A DNA stretch of 64,000 nucleotides, taken from the NCBI RefSeq assembly GCF_014650435.1, contig NZ_BMUY01000002.1:558001-622000 (forward strand), given 5' to 3'. The notes below the pieces were generated by a model that ran no database searches, had not been told where the DNA came from, and was given only the letters and a program-made list of their open reading frames with translations. The translations under genes were made by a program, and so were the position numbers. This DNA comes from Streptomyces tendae (GTDB taxonomy: Bacteria; Actinomycetota; Actinomycetes; Streptomycetales; Streptomycetaceae). Positions 55,747 to 63,998 of this stretch are shown here, one piece after another (the stretch's first letter is position 1; every line of letters begins with the position of its first letter).

Positions 55747-57372
55747 GTGAGCACCGAGAACGAGGGCACCGCGGTACCCCCGGCCCCGTCCGCACCTCCT
55801 GTGCCGGTGGATGCTCCCGCTGCCTCCGCCCAGCCTCCCGCGCCGCCCGCCCCCGACCAGGCACCCGCCTCCACTCCCGAGGCCCCGGCGGCTCCCCCCG
55901 CCCAGGCCCCGGCCGCGCCGCAGGACGCGTCGCCGCACAGCCACCAGGCATCCCAGGGCGGCGAGGTGCCTCAGGGCGGCGGCGCGGTCCCGCCGGGCGG
56001 CGAGGCCCCGCACGGCTCCACGACTCCCGACGCCTCGTGGCCCCCGCCCGCGTCGCCGGGCAACCCGGCCGCCCAGACCCCGACGTACGGCGGAAGCGGC
56101 CCCAACGGGTTCGGCAGCGACTTCGGCAACGGCAATGGCAACGGCGCCGGCAATGGCTACGGCTACGGTTTCGGCGACGGCGGCCCCGGTGACGGGGCCG
56201 GCGGGGGAGCGGGCGGCTGGGGCGCCTCGTACCAGCAGCCCGCGCCGAAGCCGGGCCGCGGTCGGGGCGGTCTGGTCGCCGGTGTCCTGATCGCCGCGCT
56301 GGTCGCGGGCGGCCTGGGCGGCGGGCTCGGCTACACCCTGGCCAAGAACAACGACGAGGGCGGTTCCACCACGGTCTCCGCCTCCGACACCGGTGGCTCC
56401 GTCAAGCGCGACACGGGCACCGTCGCCGGTGTGGCCGCCGGGGCGCTGCCCAGCACGGTCACCATCCAGGCCGAGGGGAGCAACGGCGAGGGCGGCACCG
56501 GCACCGGCTTCGTCTTCGACAAGGAAGGCCACATCGTCACCAACAACCACGTGGTGGCGGAGGCGGTCGACGGCGGCAAGCTCAGCGCGACCTTCCCCAA
56601 CGGCAAGAAGTACGACGCCGAGGTGGTCGGCCACGCCCAGGGCTACGACGTCGCGGTCATCAAACTGGAGAACGCCCCCTCGGACCTGAACCCGCTCCCC
56701 CTCGGCGACTCCGACAAGGTCGCCGTGGGCGACTCGACGATCGCCATCGGCGCCCCCTTCGGTCTGTCCAACACGGTGACCACGGGCATCATCAGCGCCA
56801 AGAACCGCCCCGTGGCCTCCAGCGACGGCAGCGCCGACAGCAAGGCGTCCTACATGAGCGCCCTGCAGACCGACGCGTCGATCAACCCGGGCAACTCCGG
56901 CGGCCCGCTGCTGGACGCGCAGGGCAACGTCATCGGCATCAACTCCGCGATCCAGTCGTCCAGCAACGGCAGCTTCGGCACCGGCCAGGCCGGCTCCATC
57001 GGCCTGGGCTTCGCGATCCCGGTCAACCAGGCGAAGTTCGTCGCCCAGCAGCTGATCAAGACCGGCAAGCCGGTGTACGCGAAGATCGGTGCCTCCGTCT
57101 CCCTGGAGGAGACGACGAACGGCGCCAAGCTCACCGAGCAGGGCGTGGGCGGCTCCGACCCGGTCGAGAAGGGCGGCCCCGCCGACGACGCGGGCCTCAA
57201 GCCCGGTGACGTCATCACCAAGCTCGACGACCGGGTGATCGACAGCGGTCCGACCCTGATCGGCGAGATCTGGACCCACAAGCCCGGCGACGAGGTCACC
57301 GTCACCTACGAGCGCGGCGGCAAGCAGCACACGACCGAGGTCACCCTGGGCTCGAAGCTCGGCGACGACTGA
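55747..57372 (+). CDS. Membrane-anchored HtrA/DegP-like serine protease with PDZ domain
   Basis: A 541-residue protein. Residues 1-170 are a cytosolic Pro/Ala/Gly/Asn-rich tail, 175-198 a transmembrane helix, and 225-430 the S1C trypsin-like domain with catalytic H268 (TNNHVV), D301 (YDVAVIKL) and S384 (NPGNSGGPL). A PDZ domain (about 445-535) follows. It degrades or processes misfolded extracytoplasmic proteins. The GTG at 55747 has GGAG upstream. A strong terminator follows. It resembles the HtrA paralogues controlled by CssRS-type systems, but none is adjacent. Confidence 0.93.
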   Translation: MSTENEGTAVPPAPSAPPVPVDAPAASAQPPAPPAPDQAPASTPEAPAAPPAQAPAAPQDASPHSHQASQGGEVPQGGGAVPPGGEAPHGSTTPDASWPPPASPGNPAAQTPTYGGSGPNGFGSDFGNGNGNGAGNGYGYGFGDGGPGDGAGGGAGGWGASYQQPAPKPGRGRGGLVAGVLIAALVAGGLGGGLGYTLAKNNDEGGSTTVSASDTGGSVKRDTGTVAGVAAGALPSTVTIQAEGSNGEGGTGTGFVFDKEGHIVTNNHVVAEAVDGGKLSATFPNGKKYDAEVVGHAQGYDVAVIKLENAPSDLNPLPLGDSDKVAVGDSTIAIGAPFGLSNTVTTGIISAKNRPVASSDGSADSKASYMSALQTDASINPGNSGGPLLDAQGNVIGINSAIQSSSNGSFGTGQAGSIGLGFAIPVNQAKFVAQQLIKTGKPVYAKIGASVSLEETTNGAKLTEQGVGGSDPVEKGGPADDAGLKPGDVITKLDDRVIDSGPTLIGEIWTHKPGDEVTVTYERGGKQHTTEVTLGSKLGDD

Positions 57373-57444
57373 CCCTCGCTCCGCCGCTCCGCGCCCGTCA
57401 GGACGCTCGTCGCGAGCCCGTCGGGACGCCCGTGAGGAACCGTC

Positions 57445-57479
57445 CACTTCGCCACCGGGGACAGCCCGGTGGCGAAGTG
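57445..57479. terminator. Bidirectional hairpin terminator
   Basis: Perfect 15-bp stem (CACTTCGCCACCGGG at 57445-57459, complement at 57465-57479) with a GACAG loop, between the convergent protease and oxidoreductase genes. Confidence 0.88.
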
Positions 57480-57539
57480 CGTTCAGGAGGCGGGGAGGCC
57501 GGGGGCCCGACTCGGGCCATCGGTTAGGTGTTCAGATGT

Positions 57540-58433
57540 TCAGATGACGACGACCCGGCGCCCGCGCGTGTGACCGGCCTGACTGTCGACGTGCGCGGCC
57601 GCGGCCTCGGTGAGCGCGTACGACTTCTCGACCGGGATGTGCAGCTTCCCCCGCACGATCAGGTCGACGGCCTCGGCGAGCGCCACCGGCACGCTCCCGG
57701 CCACACCGGAGAAGCGGACGCCGAACTCGGGCGCACCCAGATCGGCGATGCTGACGACCTTCTCCGGCGCCCCGGTCAGCTCGACCAACTCGCGGATCAC
57801 CCCAGAACCGGCCAGGTCGAGAGCCGCGTCGACCTCGCCTAGCCGCCGCACCCGCTCGACCCAGCCTTCGCCGTACGTCGTGGCGACGGCACCGAGGTCG
57901 CGCAAGTACTCCTGGTTGGCGGCACCGGCCGTACCGATCACCCTGATGCCCCGGTCGCGGGCGATCTGCAGCACCGCCGACCCGACTCCTCCCGATGCCC
58001 CGCTGACCAGCAGGGTCTGCCCCGGCCGCACGCCGACCTCGCGGATGACGCGCAGCGCGGTCTCCACCACGGAGGGGTACCCGGCGGCTTCCTCGAACGA
58101 CAGCCCCTCCGGCATCCGCGCCCAGGCCCCCAGCACGGCGAACTCGGCGTAGGTGCTGGAGCCCTCGCCGAAGACCCGGTCTCCGACCTCGACCCCGGTG
58201 ACTCCCTCGCCGACCTCGTCCACCACTCCGGCGGCGTCCAGCCCGACCCCGGAGGGCAACTCGATCGGATGGGCCCCGAGCACCTGCCCCTCCCTGACCC
58301 GCCAGTCGACGGGATTCACGCCCGCCGCCCGCACGGCGATGCGTATGCGGCCGGGACCCGCGTGGGGCTCCTCGGCGTCGATCAACTGCAGAACGTCCGG
58401 ACCGCCGAACTCGGCGAAGCTCACTTTCCTCAT
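57540..58433 (-). CDS. Zinc-free MDR-type NADP-dependent oxidoreductase
   Basis: A 297-residue quinone-oxidoreductase-like protein. The N-terminal GroES-like part starts MRKVSFAEFGGPDVLQLIDA; the NAD(P)-binding part has TLLVSGASGGVGSAVLQIAR (about residues 140-160). The zinc ligands of alcohol dehydrogenases are missing, as in the quinone-reductase group. It is divergent from the TetR gene with a 71-bp gap that contains a palindrome, so TetR very probably controls it. Confidence 0.9.
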   Translation of the reverse strand: MRKVSFAEFGGPDVLQLIDAEEPHAGPGRIRIAVRAAGVNPVDWRVREGQVLGAHPIELPSGVGLDAAGVVDEVGEGVTGVEVGDRVFGEGSSTYAEFAVLGAWARMPEGLSFEEAAGYPSVVETALRVIREVGVRPGQTLLVSGASGGVGSAVLQIARDRGIRVIGTAGAANQEYLRDLGAVATTYGEGWVERVRRLGEVDAALDLAGSGVIRELVELTGAPEKVVSIADLGAPEFGVRFSGVAGSVPVALAEAVDLIVRGKLHIPVEKSYALTEAAAAHVDSQAGHTRGRRVVVI

Positions 58434-58465
58434 GCCGCCGAACGTAGCACTAACGGATAGCGTTT

Positions 58466-58478
58466 CATAACGGTTATG
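58466..58478. promoter_or_regulatory. Candidate TetR operator
   Basis: CATAACGGTTATG is a 13-bp palindrome with a single central base, in the middle of the 71-bp divergent gap, AT-rich against its surroundings. A related AACGGATA lies at 58452-58459. Confidence 0.6.
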
Positions 58479-58504
58479 GTTTCGTACCTGCTAGCCTGCG
58501 GCTC

Positions 58505-59101
58505 ATGACCGTGCAGCAGTCGGGCCGCCGTGAGCGCAAGAAGGCCGCGACCCGCCAGAAGATCGCCGACACCGCGCTGCGGCTCTTTCTGGAACGCGGA
58601 TACGACGCGGTGGGCATCCGTGACGTGGCCGCCGAGGCCGACGTGGCCGTCACCACGCTCTTCTCCCACTTCGCGTCGAAGGAGGCCCTGGTCTTCGAGC
58701 AGGACGAGGACTTCGAGCACCGCCTCACGCGCGCGGTCACCGACCGCGCCCCGAACGAGCCGCTCATCCCCGCGCTGCGCCGCGAGGTCCTGGCCCTGGT
58801 CCGGCACTGCACCGCGGACAGCGCCGCCCCGATCTGGCGCATGATCGACGCGTCTCCCGCCCTGCGGAAGTACGACGAGACGGTCCGCCTGCGCCACGCG
58901 GAGGCCCTGGCCGCGGCCATCGCCGCCGACCCCGCCCTGACCCGGAGCGAAACCGTCGCCCGCACCCTCGCGAGGTTCGTGATCGACGCCTACTCCCTGT
59001 CCCGCGAGTCCCCCGATCCCGAGGCCGCCCTCGACGAGATCTTCCCGATGATCGAGGCCGCCTGGGCCGCGGCCCGCCCCTCACACCACACCCACACCTG
59101 A
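58505..59101 (+). CDS. TetR-family transcriptional regulator
   Basis: A 198-residue TetR repressor. The helix-turn-helix domain is at about residues 10-58 (RKKAATRQKIADTALRLFLE, then DVAAEADVAVTTLFSHFASK). The C-terminal ligand domain is variable, with PSPEAALDEIFP-like end (SPDPEAALDEIFPMIEAAWA). It is divergent from the oxidoreductase gene and probably represses both genes until an inducer binds. The ATG at 58505 is close to homology; no longer version is needed. Confidence 0.92.
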   Translation: MTVQQSGRRERKKAATRQKIADTALRLFLERGYDAVGIRDVAAEADVAVTTLFSHFASKEALVFEQDEDFEHRLTRAVTDRAPNEPLIPALRREVLALVRHCTADSAAPIWRMIDASPALRKYDETVRLRHAEALAAAIAADPALTRSETVARTLARFVIDAYSLSRESPDPEAALDEIFPMIEAAWAAARPSHHTHT

Positions 59102-59211
59102 GCCCCGCACGGGCGGAATAATGCGTTGACGCCGCCGGAAGGTGCCCTGTTAACTTCAGCTGATCGTTCTGATTCGTTATGGGCCCCTGCGCCCCAGAAG
59201 AGGGTGTTTTG

Positions 59212-59253
59212 ATGACCCGGCCCGCGCCGAGTGCGCCTCGCCACACCGCGTGA
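59212..59253 (+). CDS. Candidate 13-codon leader peptide (uORF)
   Basis: ATG at 59212 opens MTRPAPSAPRHTA and stops at TGA 59251-59253. It has GAAGAGGG about 9 bases upstream as a possible ribosome-binding site. It lies 167 bp before the RNHCP gene, within a GC-rich leader that can form stems (CGTCCG with CGGACG, 59254-59299). No homology evidence; translation is inferred only. Confidence 0.35.
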   Translation: MTRPAPSAPRHTA

Positions 59254-59419
59254 CCGTCCGCCGCCTTTCGCCGCCCGCTTCCACTGGCGGCTGCCGGACG
59301 TCTCCTCCGGTGCTCTGACCTGCCCGTGCGCCGACCTGCGGCGCCATCGGGCTGCCTTCTGACGAGGCCACTCGGCCTGCTCTTGCTGTCTCGATCACTT
59401 CCCAGCAAGGAGCACCCGG

Positions 59420-59788
59420 GTGTCCAGCCACACCACCAACAACAACACTCTCAACCTCGGCACCTTCGCCTGCGCCTGGTGCGGGCTGACCGTGTCCGCG
59501 TACGCCGCCGACGGCGCGCCGCGCAACCACTGCCCCTCCTGCCTGCATTCCCGGCACGTTCTCGACCACGTCGAGGGCGGCCCGAGCGACTGCGAGGGCC
59601 GGATGTCCCCGATCGCCATCGCCGTGCTCCGCACCGGTGACTGGATGGTGATCCACCGCTGCGTGCGCTGCGACGAACTGACCTCGAACCCGGTCCGCAC
59701 CGACGACAACCAGCTCATCCTGATGCGCATGGCGGTCCGCCCGCTGGCCCAACCCCCTTTCCCGCTCGAAGCGTTCGGAACCCTCTGA
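59420..59788 (+). CDS. RNHCP zinc-ribbon protein 1
   Basis: A 122-residue protein with the RNHCP domain: FACAWCGLTVS, then PRNHCPSCLHSRHVLD, an acidic CEGRMSPIAIAV, and IHRCVRCDELTSNPVRTDDN. The three CXXC-type pairs and RNHCP core suggest two zinc sites. Function is unknown; the family is common in actinobacteria and a nucleic-acid or translation role is a guess. The GTG at 59420 follows AAGGAG. It has a long leader and is followed 26 bp later by a paralogue. Confidence 0.85.
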   Translation: MSSHTTNNNTLNLGTFACAWCGLTVSAYAADGAPRNHCPSCLHSRHVLDHVEGGPSDCEGRMSPIAIAVLRTGDWMVIHRCVRCDELTSNPVRTDDNQLILMRMAVRPLAQPPFPLEAFGTL

Positions 59789-59814
59789 CCGCCCGACAGG
59801 AAAGGAGCGGCACC

Positions 59815-60246
59815 ATGCCACGCAACAACCACAGCAGCCGCGGGCAGCAGCAACAGCGCCGGCGTCCGCAGCGGCACAAGGACGTCCTGCACACCCAGGG
59901 CGGCCACCGCGCCAACGACTTCCGGTGCACGTCCTGCCGCCTCGACGTCTCCCCGGACGCCCCGGGCACCGCGCACCGCAACCACTGCCCGAACTGTCTG
60001 ACCAGCCTGCACGTCGACCGGAAGACACCGGGGGACCGCGACGCGGACTGCCGTGGGCGCATGGAGGCGCTGGGCTTGTCCGTCCGCACCGACGGCGAGT
60101 GGATGATCATCCACCAGTGCGCCTCCTGCGGTGAGCTGAGCGCCAACCGCATAGCCGGCGACGACAATCCCCTCGCCCTGGTCCGCCTGGCGCTGAGACC
60201 CCTGGCCGACCCCAAACACGCCGGCCGCGCCCTGATCACCCTGTGA
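59815..60246 (+). CDS. RNHCP zinc-ribbon protein 2 (tandem paralogue)
   Basis: A 143-residue paralogue of the upstream gene. A basic, glutamine-rich start (MPRNNHSSRGQQQQRRRPQR) precedes the RNHCP domain: FRCTSCRLDVS, HRNHCPNCLTSLHVD, DADCRGRMEALGLSV, and IHQCASCGELSANRIAGDDN. The two proteins align from the first CXXC pair to the end. AAAGGAG lies upstream of the ATG. The basic tail, absent from paralogue 1, would suit RNA binding (inference). Confidence 0.85.
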   Translation: MPRNNHSSRGQQQQRRRPQRHKDVLHTQGGHRANDFRCTSCRLDVSPDAPGTAHRNHCPNCLTSLHVDRKTPGDRDADCRGRMEALGLSVRTDGEWMIIHQCASCGELSANRIAGDDNPLALVRLALRPLADPKHAGRALITL

Positions 60247-60404
60247 CAGAAAGGGAACCCCGGCACTGAAGATCCCGGAACAGCAGAGCCGGCGCAGCCC
60301 CGGGCCGTTGTCCCGGGGCTGCGCACCAGGTGGTGACCACAGACCCCGCCCGGCGCCCCGGCCCGGTACGCTGTACCCGCTCCGCCCCTGGTGGACGGCG
60401 CACA

Positions 60405-60491
60405 GGTGGGTTGCCCGAGCGGCCTAAGGGAACGGTCTTGAAAACCGTCGTGGCAGCGATGTCACCGTGGGTTCAAATCCCACACCCACCG
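60405..60491 (+). tRNA. tRNA-Ser (anticodon TGA)
   Basis: An 87-nt class-II tRNA. The acceptor stem GGTGGGT pairs with ACCCACC, the anticodon stem ACGGT/ACCGT encloses the loop CTTGAAA with anticodon TGA (reads UCA), there is a long variable arm, and the T loop is GTTCAAATC. The discriminator is G; CCA is not encoded. Its 3' end lies next to an integrase gene, so it is the likely attachment site of the element to its right. Confidence 0.97.
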
Positions 60492-60516
60492 CAGCAGGTC
60501 AGAGACCTAGCAGGTC

Positions 60517-60552
60517 AGAAGGGGTGCCACTCTCCGGAGCGGCACCCCTTCT
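60517..60552. terminator. Hairpin terminator between tRNA-Ser and integrase
   Basis: Perfect 12-bp stem (AGAAGGGGTGCC at 60517-60528, complement at 60541-60552) around a 12-nt loop that contains CTCCGGAG. It starts 25 bp after the tRNA and could terminate both the tRNA and the integrase transcripts. Confidence 0.8.
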
Positions 60553-60628
60553 GCATGGACCCTGTCTCACCCTTTCTCGCCCATATCCCAGCGTTAACCA
60601 GTACGTATGGGCCATCTGTGGGCCAGGG

Positions 60629-62044
60629 TCAGGACCCTTCCCCTTCGTCGAGCGCGCGGGAGATTAGGTCGTTGGAGTGCTGCTGACCGCCCTTAAGGAT
60701 CTTTGCGTAGAAGCGGTAGAGCACGGCGATGCTGTGGCCGGCGCGCGAGGCGACTTCCGCGGGGTCCACCCCCGATTTGATCCAGAGGGAGACTCCCGCG
60801 TGCCGAAGGGAGTACGGCACGGCGGCGAGGTCCGACTTCACCTCACGGGGCGTGAGGACCACCTTTCGCGCTCTCTCCCAGATGTCGCAGTACTCGGTGG
60901 ACGGGACGCGCCCTCCCCGCGAGGCCCGGAACAGCCGGCCGTCGTCGGCCGTGCCGTAGCGCTCGATGTGCTGACGAAGGAGGTGCACGAGAACGGGCGG
61001 AATGGGCACGGTCCGCGTCGCTCCCCGCTTACGTCGCTTCAGCCCCCGCTTCTCGTACGACGTGCCCTCATCCGTCCAGCCGCCGCCGACTTCCGGACGG
61101 CTCTCTCCGAGCAGGAGTTCGCCCCACTCCTGCACGGCGTCGGGCGAGTTAGGCGGCAAGGTGCAGTCGGATTCGGTGAGCGCGACGATTTCACCAGGAC
61201 GCATGGCGGCGTAGTAGAGGCATCCGAAGAATGCGTGGAGGTGCTGGCCGCGGGGGCCAGAGTCGCGGACTGCCCCGAGCAGGGCTCGCGCCAACCGTGG
61301 GTCCGGTACGTACCGGAAGTCGATTTCGTCGTCACTCTCGGGCGGGGTCCAATCCACTCGCGGGAGAGGGTTGGAGGCGAGTAGGCCCTTCTCCTCGACT
61401 GTGTAGCGAAGAACGTTGCTCAGCACCATGCGCTTACGACGGGCAGTGTTTTCCGCGGCTTTCCCACCGTCCAGACGGAAGGAGAGGGCTTCAAGGGCGG
61501 GACGGAGGAGGGCGGGGTCCTCCAAGTCCTTGACCTTGATGGAGCGGGCGGCGACCCATTCCAGTGCAGTAAGGATCTCCGCCGGTGGTTCCTCGGCTAC
61601 GTGGCGCGGGACCCAAGTGCCCTCCGGCCCTCGAACTGCGCGAAATGCCCACTGGTAGAGCGCGTCACGCAGCACTGAGGGGCGGGGTGCCCCCCGCTTG
61701 GTCGTGACAAGCGCGGGCGTCACGACTGCGAGGGACTCCGCGATGCTTGCCCGGTGCTTGGCTGCAGCGCGGGGCCACTTCATGAGTACGTACTCCGTCA
61801 CGTGCTCATACCAGGACGGAGAGGTCAGAGCCATCAACTCACGTGCGGGCAGGCCCGTTTCCTCGTCGAACTGCTGCTGATCCCGCAAGGCCGCCATCAA
61901 CTCGGCCCGGCGCCCATCTGCCTGCGGCTTCAGCTTGAAACTGCGGGAGTGGGGACGCTCGCCAACCCTCCAGCGGAGTTCCCACGGCTTGGGACGGCCG
62001 GCGCGCTTGCGGATGGACCAGATATCGACGTCGTACGTGAGCAT
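60629..62044 (-). CDS. int: Tyrosine recombinase / integrase of an integrative element
   Basis: A 471-residue site-specific recombinase. The N-terminal arm-binding part (about 1-75) and core-binding domain (about 90-240) precede the catalytic domain, with Arg I in YAAMRPGEIVAL, Arg II in PYSLRHAGVSLWI, a histidine in RAGHSIAVLYRF and the nucleophile tyrosine in RFYAKIL near residue 450. It would integrate and excise the element at tRNA-Ser. It lies 137 bp from the tRNA, reads toward it, and is preceded by the excisionase-like gene. Confidence 0.94.
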   Translation of the reverse strand: MLTYDVDIWSIRKRAGRPKPWELRWRVGERPHSRSFKLKPQADGRRAELMAALRDQQQFDEETGLPARELMALTSPSWYEHVTEYVLMKWPRAAAKHRASIAESLAVVTPALVTTKRGAPRPSVLRDALYQWAFRAVRGPEGTWVPRHVAEEPPAEILTALEWVAARSIKVKDLEDPALLRPALEALSFRLDGGKAAENTARRKRMVLSNVLRYTVEEKGLLASNPLPRVDWTPPESDDEIDFRYVPDPRLARALLGAVRDSGPRGQHLHAFFGCLYYAAMRPGEIVALTESDCTLPPNSPDAVQEWGELLLGESRPEVGGGWTDEGTSYEKRGLKRRKRGATRTVPIPPVLVHLLRQHIERYGTADDGRLFRASRGGRVPSTEYCDIWERARKVVLTPREVKSDLAAVPYSLRHAGVSLWIKSGVDPAEVASRAGHSIAVLYRFYAKILKGGQQHSNDLISRALDEGEGS

Positions 62045-62104
62045 GTCTCTCCAGACGTGACGAGGGGCCCGCGCTCAGCGCGGGCCCCGGTGAAGCGGTT
62101 CGAT

Positions 62105-62293
62105 CTATGCGGCGTGCTGCTCGCAGCGCTCCCACCAGGCATCAAGGTCGGCGCGGCTGACGCGGACTTGGCCGTTGGGGAGTTTGCGGAGGCGGGGGGC
62201 TTGGCCGCGGGCGCGCATGCGGTAGAAGGCGGCGCGGCTCATCTTGATCTCTGCGAGGACTTCGGGGAGCTTGAGCATCTGAGGGCGTGCCAC
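62105..62293 (-). CDS. xis: Excisionase-like helix-turn-helix protein
   Basis: A 62-residue protein with a MerR/AlpA-type DNA-binding domain: MLKLPEVLAEIKMSRAAFYR, then LRKLPNGQVRVSRADLDAWW. This size and fold match the Xis proteins of Streptomyces integrative elements. The GTG at 62293 has AAGGAG six bases upstream, which decides against the ATG at 62320. It lies 60 bp upstream of int on the same strand, so the two are probably co-transcribed. Confidence 0.88.
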   Translation of the reverse strand: MARPQMLKLPEVLAEIKMSRAAFYRMRARGQAPRLRKLPNGQVRVSRADLDAWWERCEQHAA

Positions 62294-62353
62294 GGTCGAC
62301 TCCTTCGAGGCTCTGGGCATGGCGGGCTGGCACCTGTCCGAGGTTCGGATTTC

Positions 62354-62560
62354 TGCGTCACAGCGTCACCTGCGTCATTCAGGGCCCTGACCTGGGGGAA
62401 TGCGTGACACAGCACGATGGGGGTGCGTCACTGCCGCGTCACCTGCGTCACGGTGGCGTGACGCAGGTGACGCACGATGACGCAGACGGACCGGCTCTGC
62501 GTCACGCTCCTTCTAGCTGGTCAGGGGCCGTTTTCCGTCGCTTGTGACGCAGGTGACGCA
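62354..62560. repeat. Iteron-like array of TGACGCA repeats
   Basis: At least ten copies of TGACGCA or its complement in 207 bp. Four are combined into a two-unit module TGACGCAGGTGACGC: at 62459-62473 and 62545-62559 on the plus strand and at 62363-62377 and 62436-62450 on the minus strand. The modules at 62436-62450 and 62459-62473 form a 38-bp inverted repeat around CGGTGGCG. Single copies occur at 62354, 62424, 62478 and 62498. No gene lies in 62294-62741. Confidence 0.9.
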
Positions 62561-62670
62561 GCGTTCCCCTACTTAGGAAAGAGAGGGGGTGGTGTCTGTT
62601 GTTGTGCGCGGCTCAGAGCGCGAAGAAGGAGCCGCTGCGCGGCACGTCCTTCGGGCGGTGCTACGCACCG

Positions 62671-62724
62671 AACGGCAAGAGGAGCACCCAGTGCCGCGTC
62701 GCCCCGGGTGCTCTTCTTGCCGTT
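62671..62724 (-). terminator. Hairpin terminator after the replication-type gene
   Basis: A 19-bp stem with one mismatch (AACGGCAAGAGGAGCACCC at 62671-62689; GGGTGCTCTTCTTGCCGTT at 62706-62724), 16-nt loop, 17 bp past the stop codon of the ATPase gene. Confidence 0.85.
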
Positions 62725-62741
62725 GTGCGGTGACCTCGCGT

Positions 62742-63998
62742 TCAGAACGCGGCCCCCTGCTGCGGGCCGGGTGCCGGCGCGGGTTCGGTGAGTTCGATGT
62801 AGCGGGCCTCGCGGGTGCGTCCCCAGTCCACGACCAGGCCGCGGGCGGCGAGGGTGGGCTGTAGGCGCTTGAGCCGGTCGGAGAGCACCTTGCCGGTGGT
62901 CGGCCACCCCTTGGGCAGCGGGCGGCAGTCCTCGCCGCTGTAGAGCCGGGTGAGGAGGTGCAGCCACTCCGCGGACGTCATCCGCTCCTGTGCCCCGGGT
63001 TCCATGCCGGCGGCGTACTGGAGCACGGTCTGCGCGAGCAGGTCGCCCTCGATGACGTCGTCGTTGAGGTCGTCCAGTCCGGCCCGGTAGGCCGCCAGCG
63101 CCCCGAGGCCCATGGCCTCGTCGAGCTGCGCGCACAGGTGGGCGAAGTCCGCCATCCGCAGGTCGGTCGGCGTCTCAGCGGTGGCGGCGCGGACCGTGAC
63201 GGTCAGGTCCAGCAGGGAGCCGAGCATGACGGGCAGGGCTTCCGCGTACTCCGCCCACAGCTCCGCTTCGGTGCGCCGCACCTTCGGGCGTTCGAGGCGG
63301 AGCGGCAGGAGGCGTTCGGCGAGGTCGGGGCGGATGACGCCGACGTCGATGCCGGTCAGGAGCAGGGGGCGGCGGTAGCGGGCGCGGAAGACGTCTCCGT
63401 CGGTGAACAGGGCGCGCTTGACGCTCTCGGCTCCGGTGACGATGCAGCACATGGCGTCGGACAGGTCCGGGGTCATGTGGGAGAGGTTGTCCAGCGCTGT
63501 GACCCATCCCGCGGCCACGGCCGCGATCAGGTTGTCCTCGTCCTTCGGGGCGCGACGCAGGTCGCCGGTCATGCCCTCGATGAGCCGGATCAGCATCCGT
63601 CCGCCGGTGGACTTCCCCGCGCCCTGGGGGCCGGTGAGGAAGGGGGCGGGGACGGGCACGGAGGGTTCCAGGCAGCCGATCAGCCAGGCCATGGCCAGGC
63701 ACTCGGTCTCCGCGTTGGCGAAGTTGCAGAGCCTGAACAGCAGGTCGATGCCCTTGCCGTTGGTGTCCTTGGCAGGCAGCGGGAGTTCGCCGGTGAGCTG
63801 GGTGCGCCGCCAGCACACCTCGCTCGGGTCGGGGGTGCGGATGTCCCAGCCGGTGGGGTGGATGCGGACGGACTGTCCGTCGTTGCGGCCCAGGTCCAGC
63901 CAGGTGGCCCCGTCCAGGCCGGGGGCGACGCGGATGTGGACGGGCTGGACCTGCTCGGTGAGGGCGAGTGCTTCGATCAAGTCGAGTGCCTCCTTCAT
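62742..63998 (-). CDS. P-loop replication-type ATPase of the integrative element, possibly partial at the N-terminus
   Basis: At least 418 residues. Walker A is FLTGPQGAGKSTGGRML (about residues 120-136) and Walker B-like VTALDNLSHM follows; the remainder resembles the helicase-type ATPases linked to plasmid and phage primases. With int and xis nearby, it is the likely replication ATPase of an integrative element, but it could also be a DNA-packaging or transfer ATPase. The ATG at 63998 is two bases from the window edge, so the true start may lie outside; an in-frame TTG seven codons in has AAGGAGG upstream. Confidence 0.75.
   Translation of the reverse strand: MKEALDLIEALALTEQVQPVHIRVAPGLDGATWLDLGRNDGQSVRIHPTGWDIRTPDPSEVCWRRTQLTGELPLPAKDTNGKGIDLLFRLCNFANAETECLAMAWLIGCLEPSVPVPAPFLTGPQGAGKSTGGRMLIRLIEGMTGDLRRAPKDEDNLIAAVAAGWVTALDNLSHMTPDLSDAMCCIVTGAESVKRALFTDGDVFRARYRRPLLLTGIDVGVIRPDLAERLLPLRLERPKVRRTEAELWAEYAEALPVMLGSLLDLTVTVRAATAETPTDLRMADFAHLCAQLDEAMGLGALAAYRAGLDDLNDDVIEGDLLAQTVLQYAAGMEPGAQERMTSAEWLHLLTRLYSGEDCRPLPKGWPTTGKVLSDRLKRLQPTLAARGLVVDWGRTREARYIELTEPAPAPGPQQGAAF

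Noticed and set aside
62354..62560. CRISPR array or transposon ends
   Set aside because: Units are 7 bp in both orientations with irregular spacing; no spacers, no transposase, and no target-site duplication are visible.
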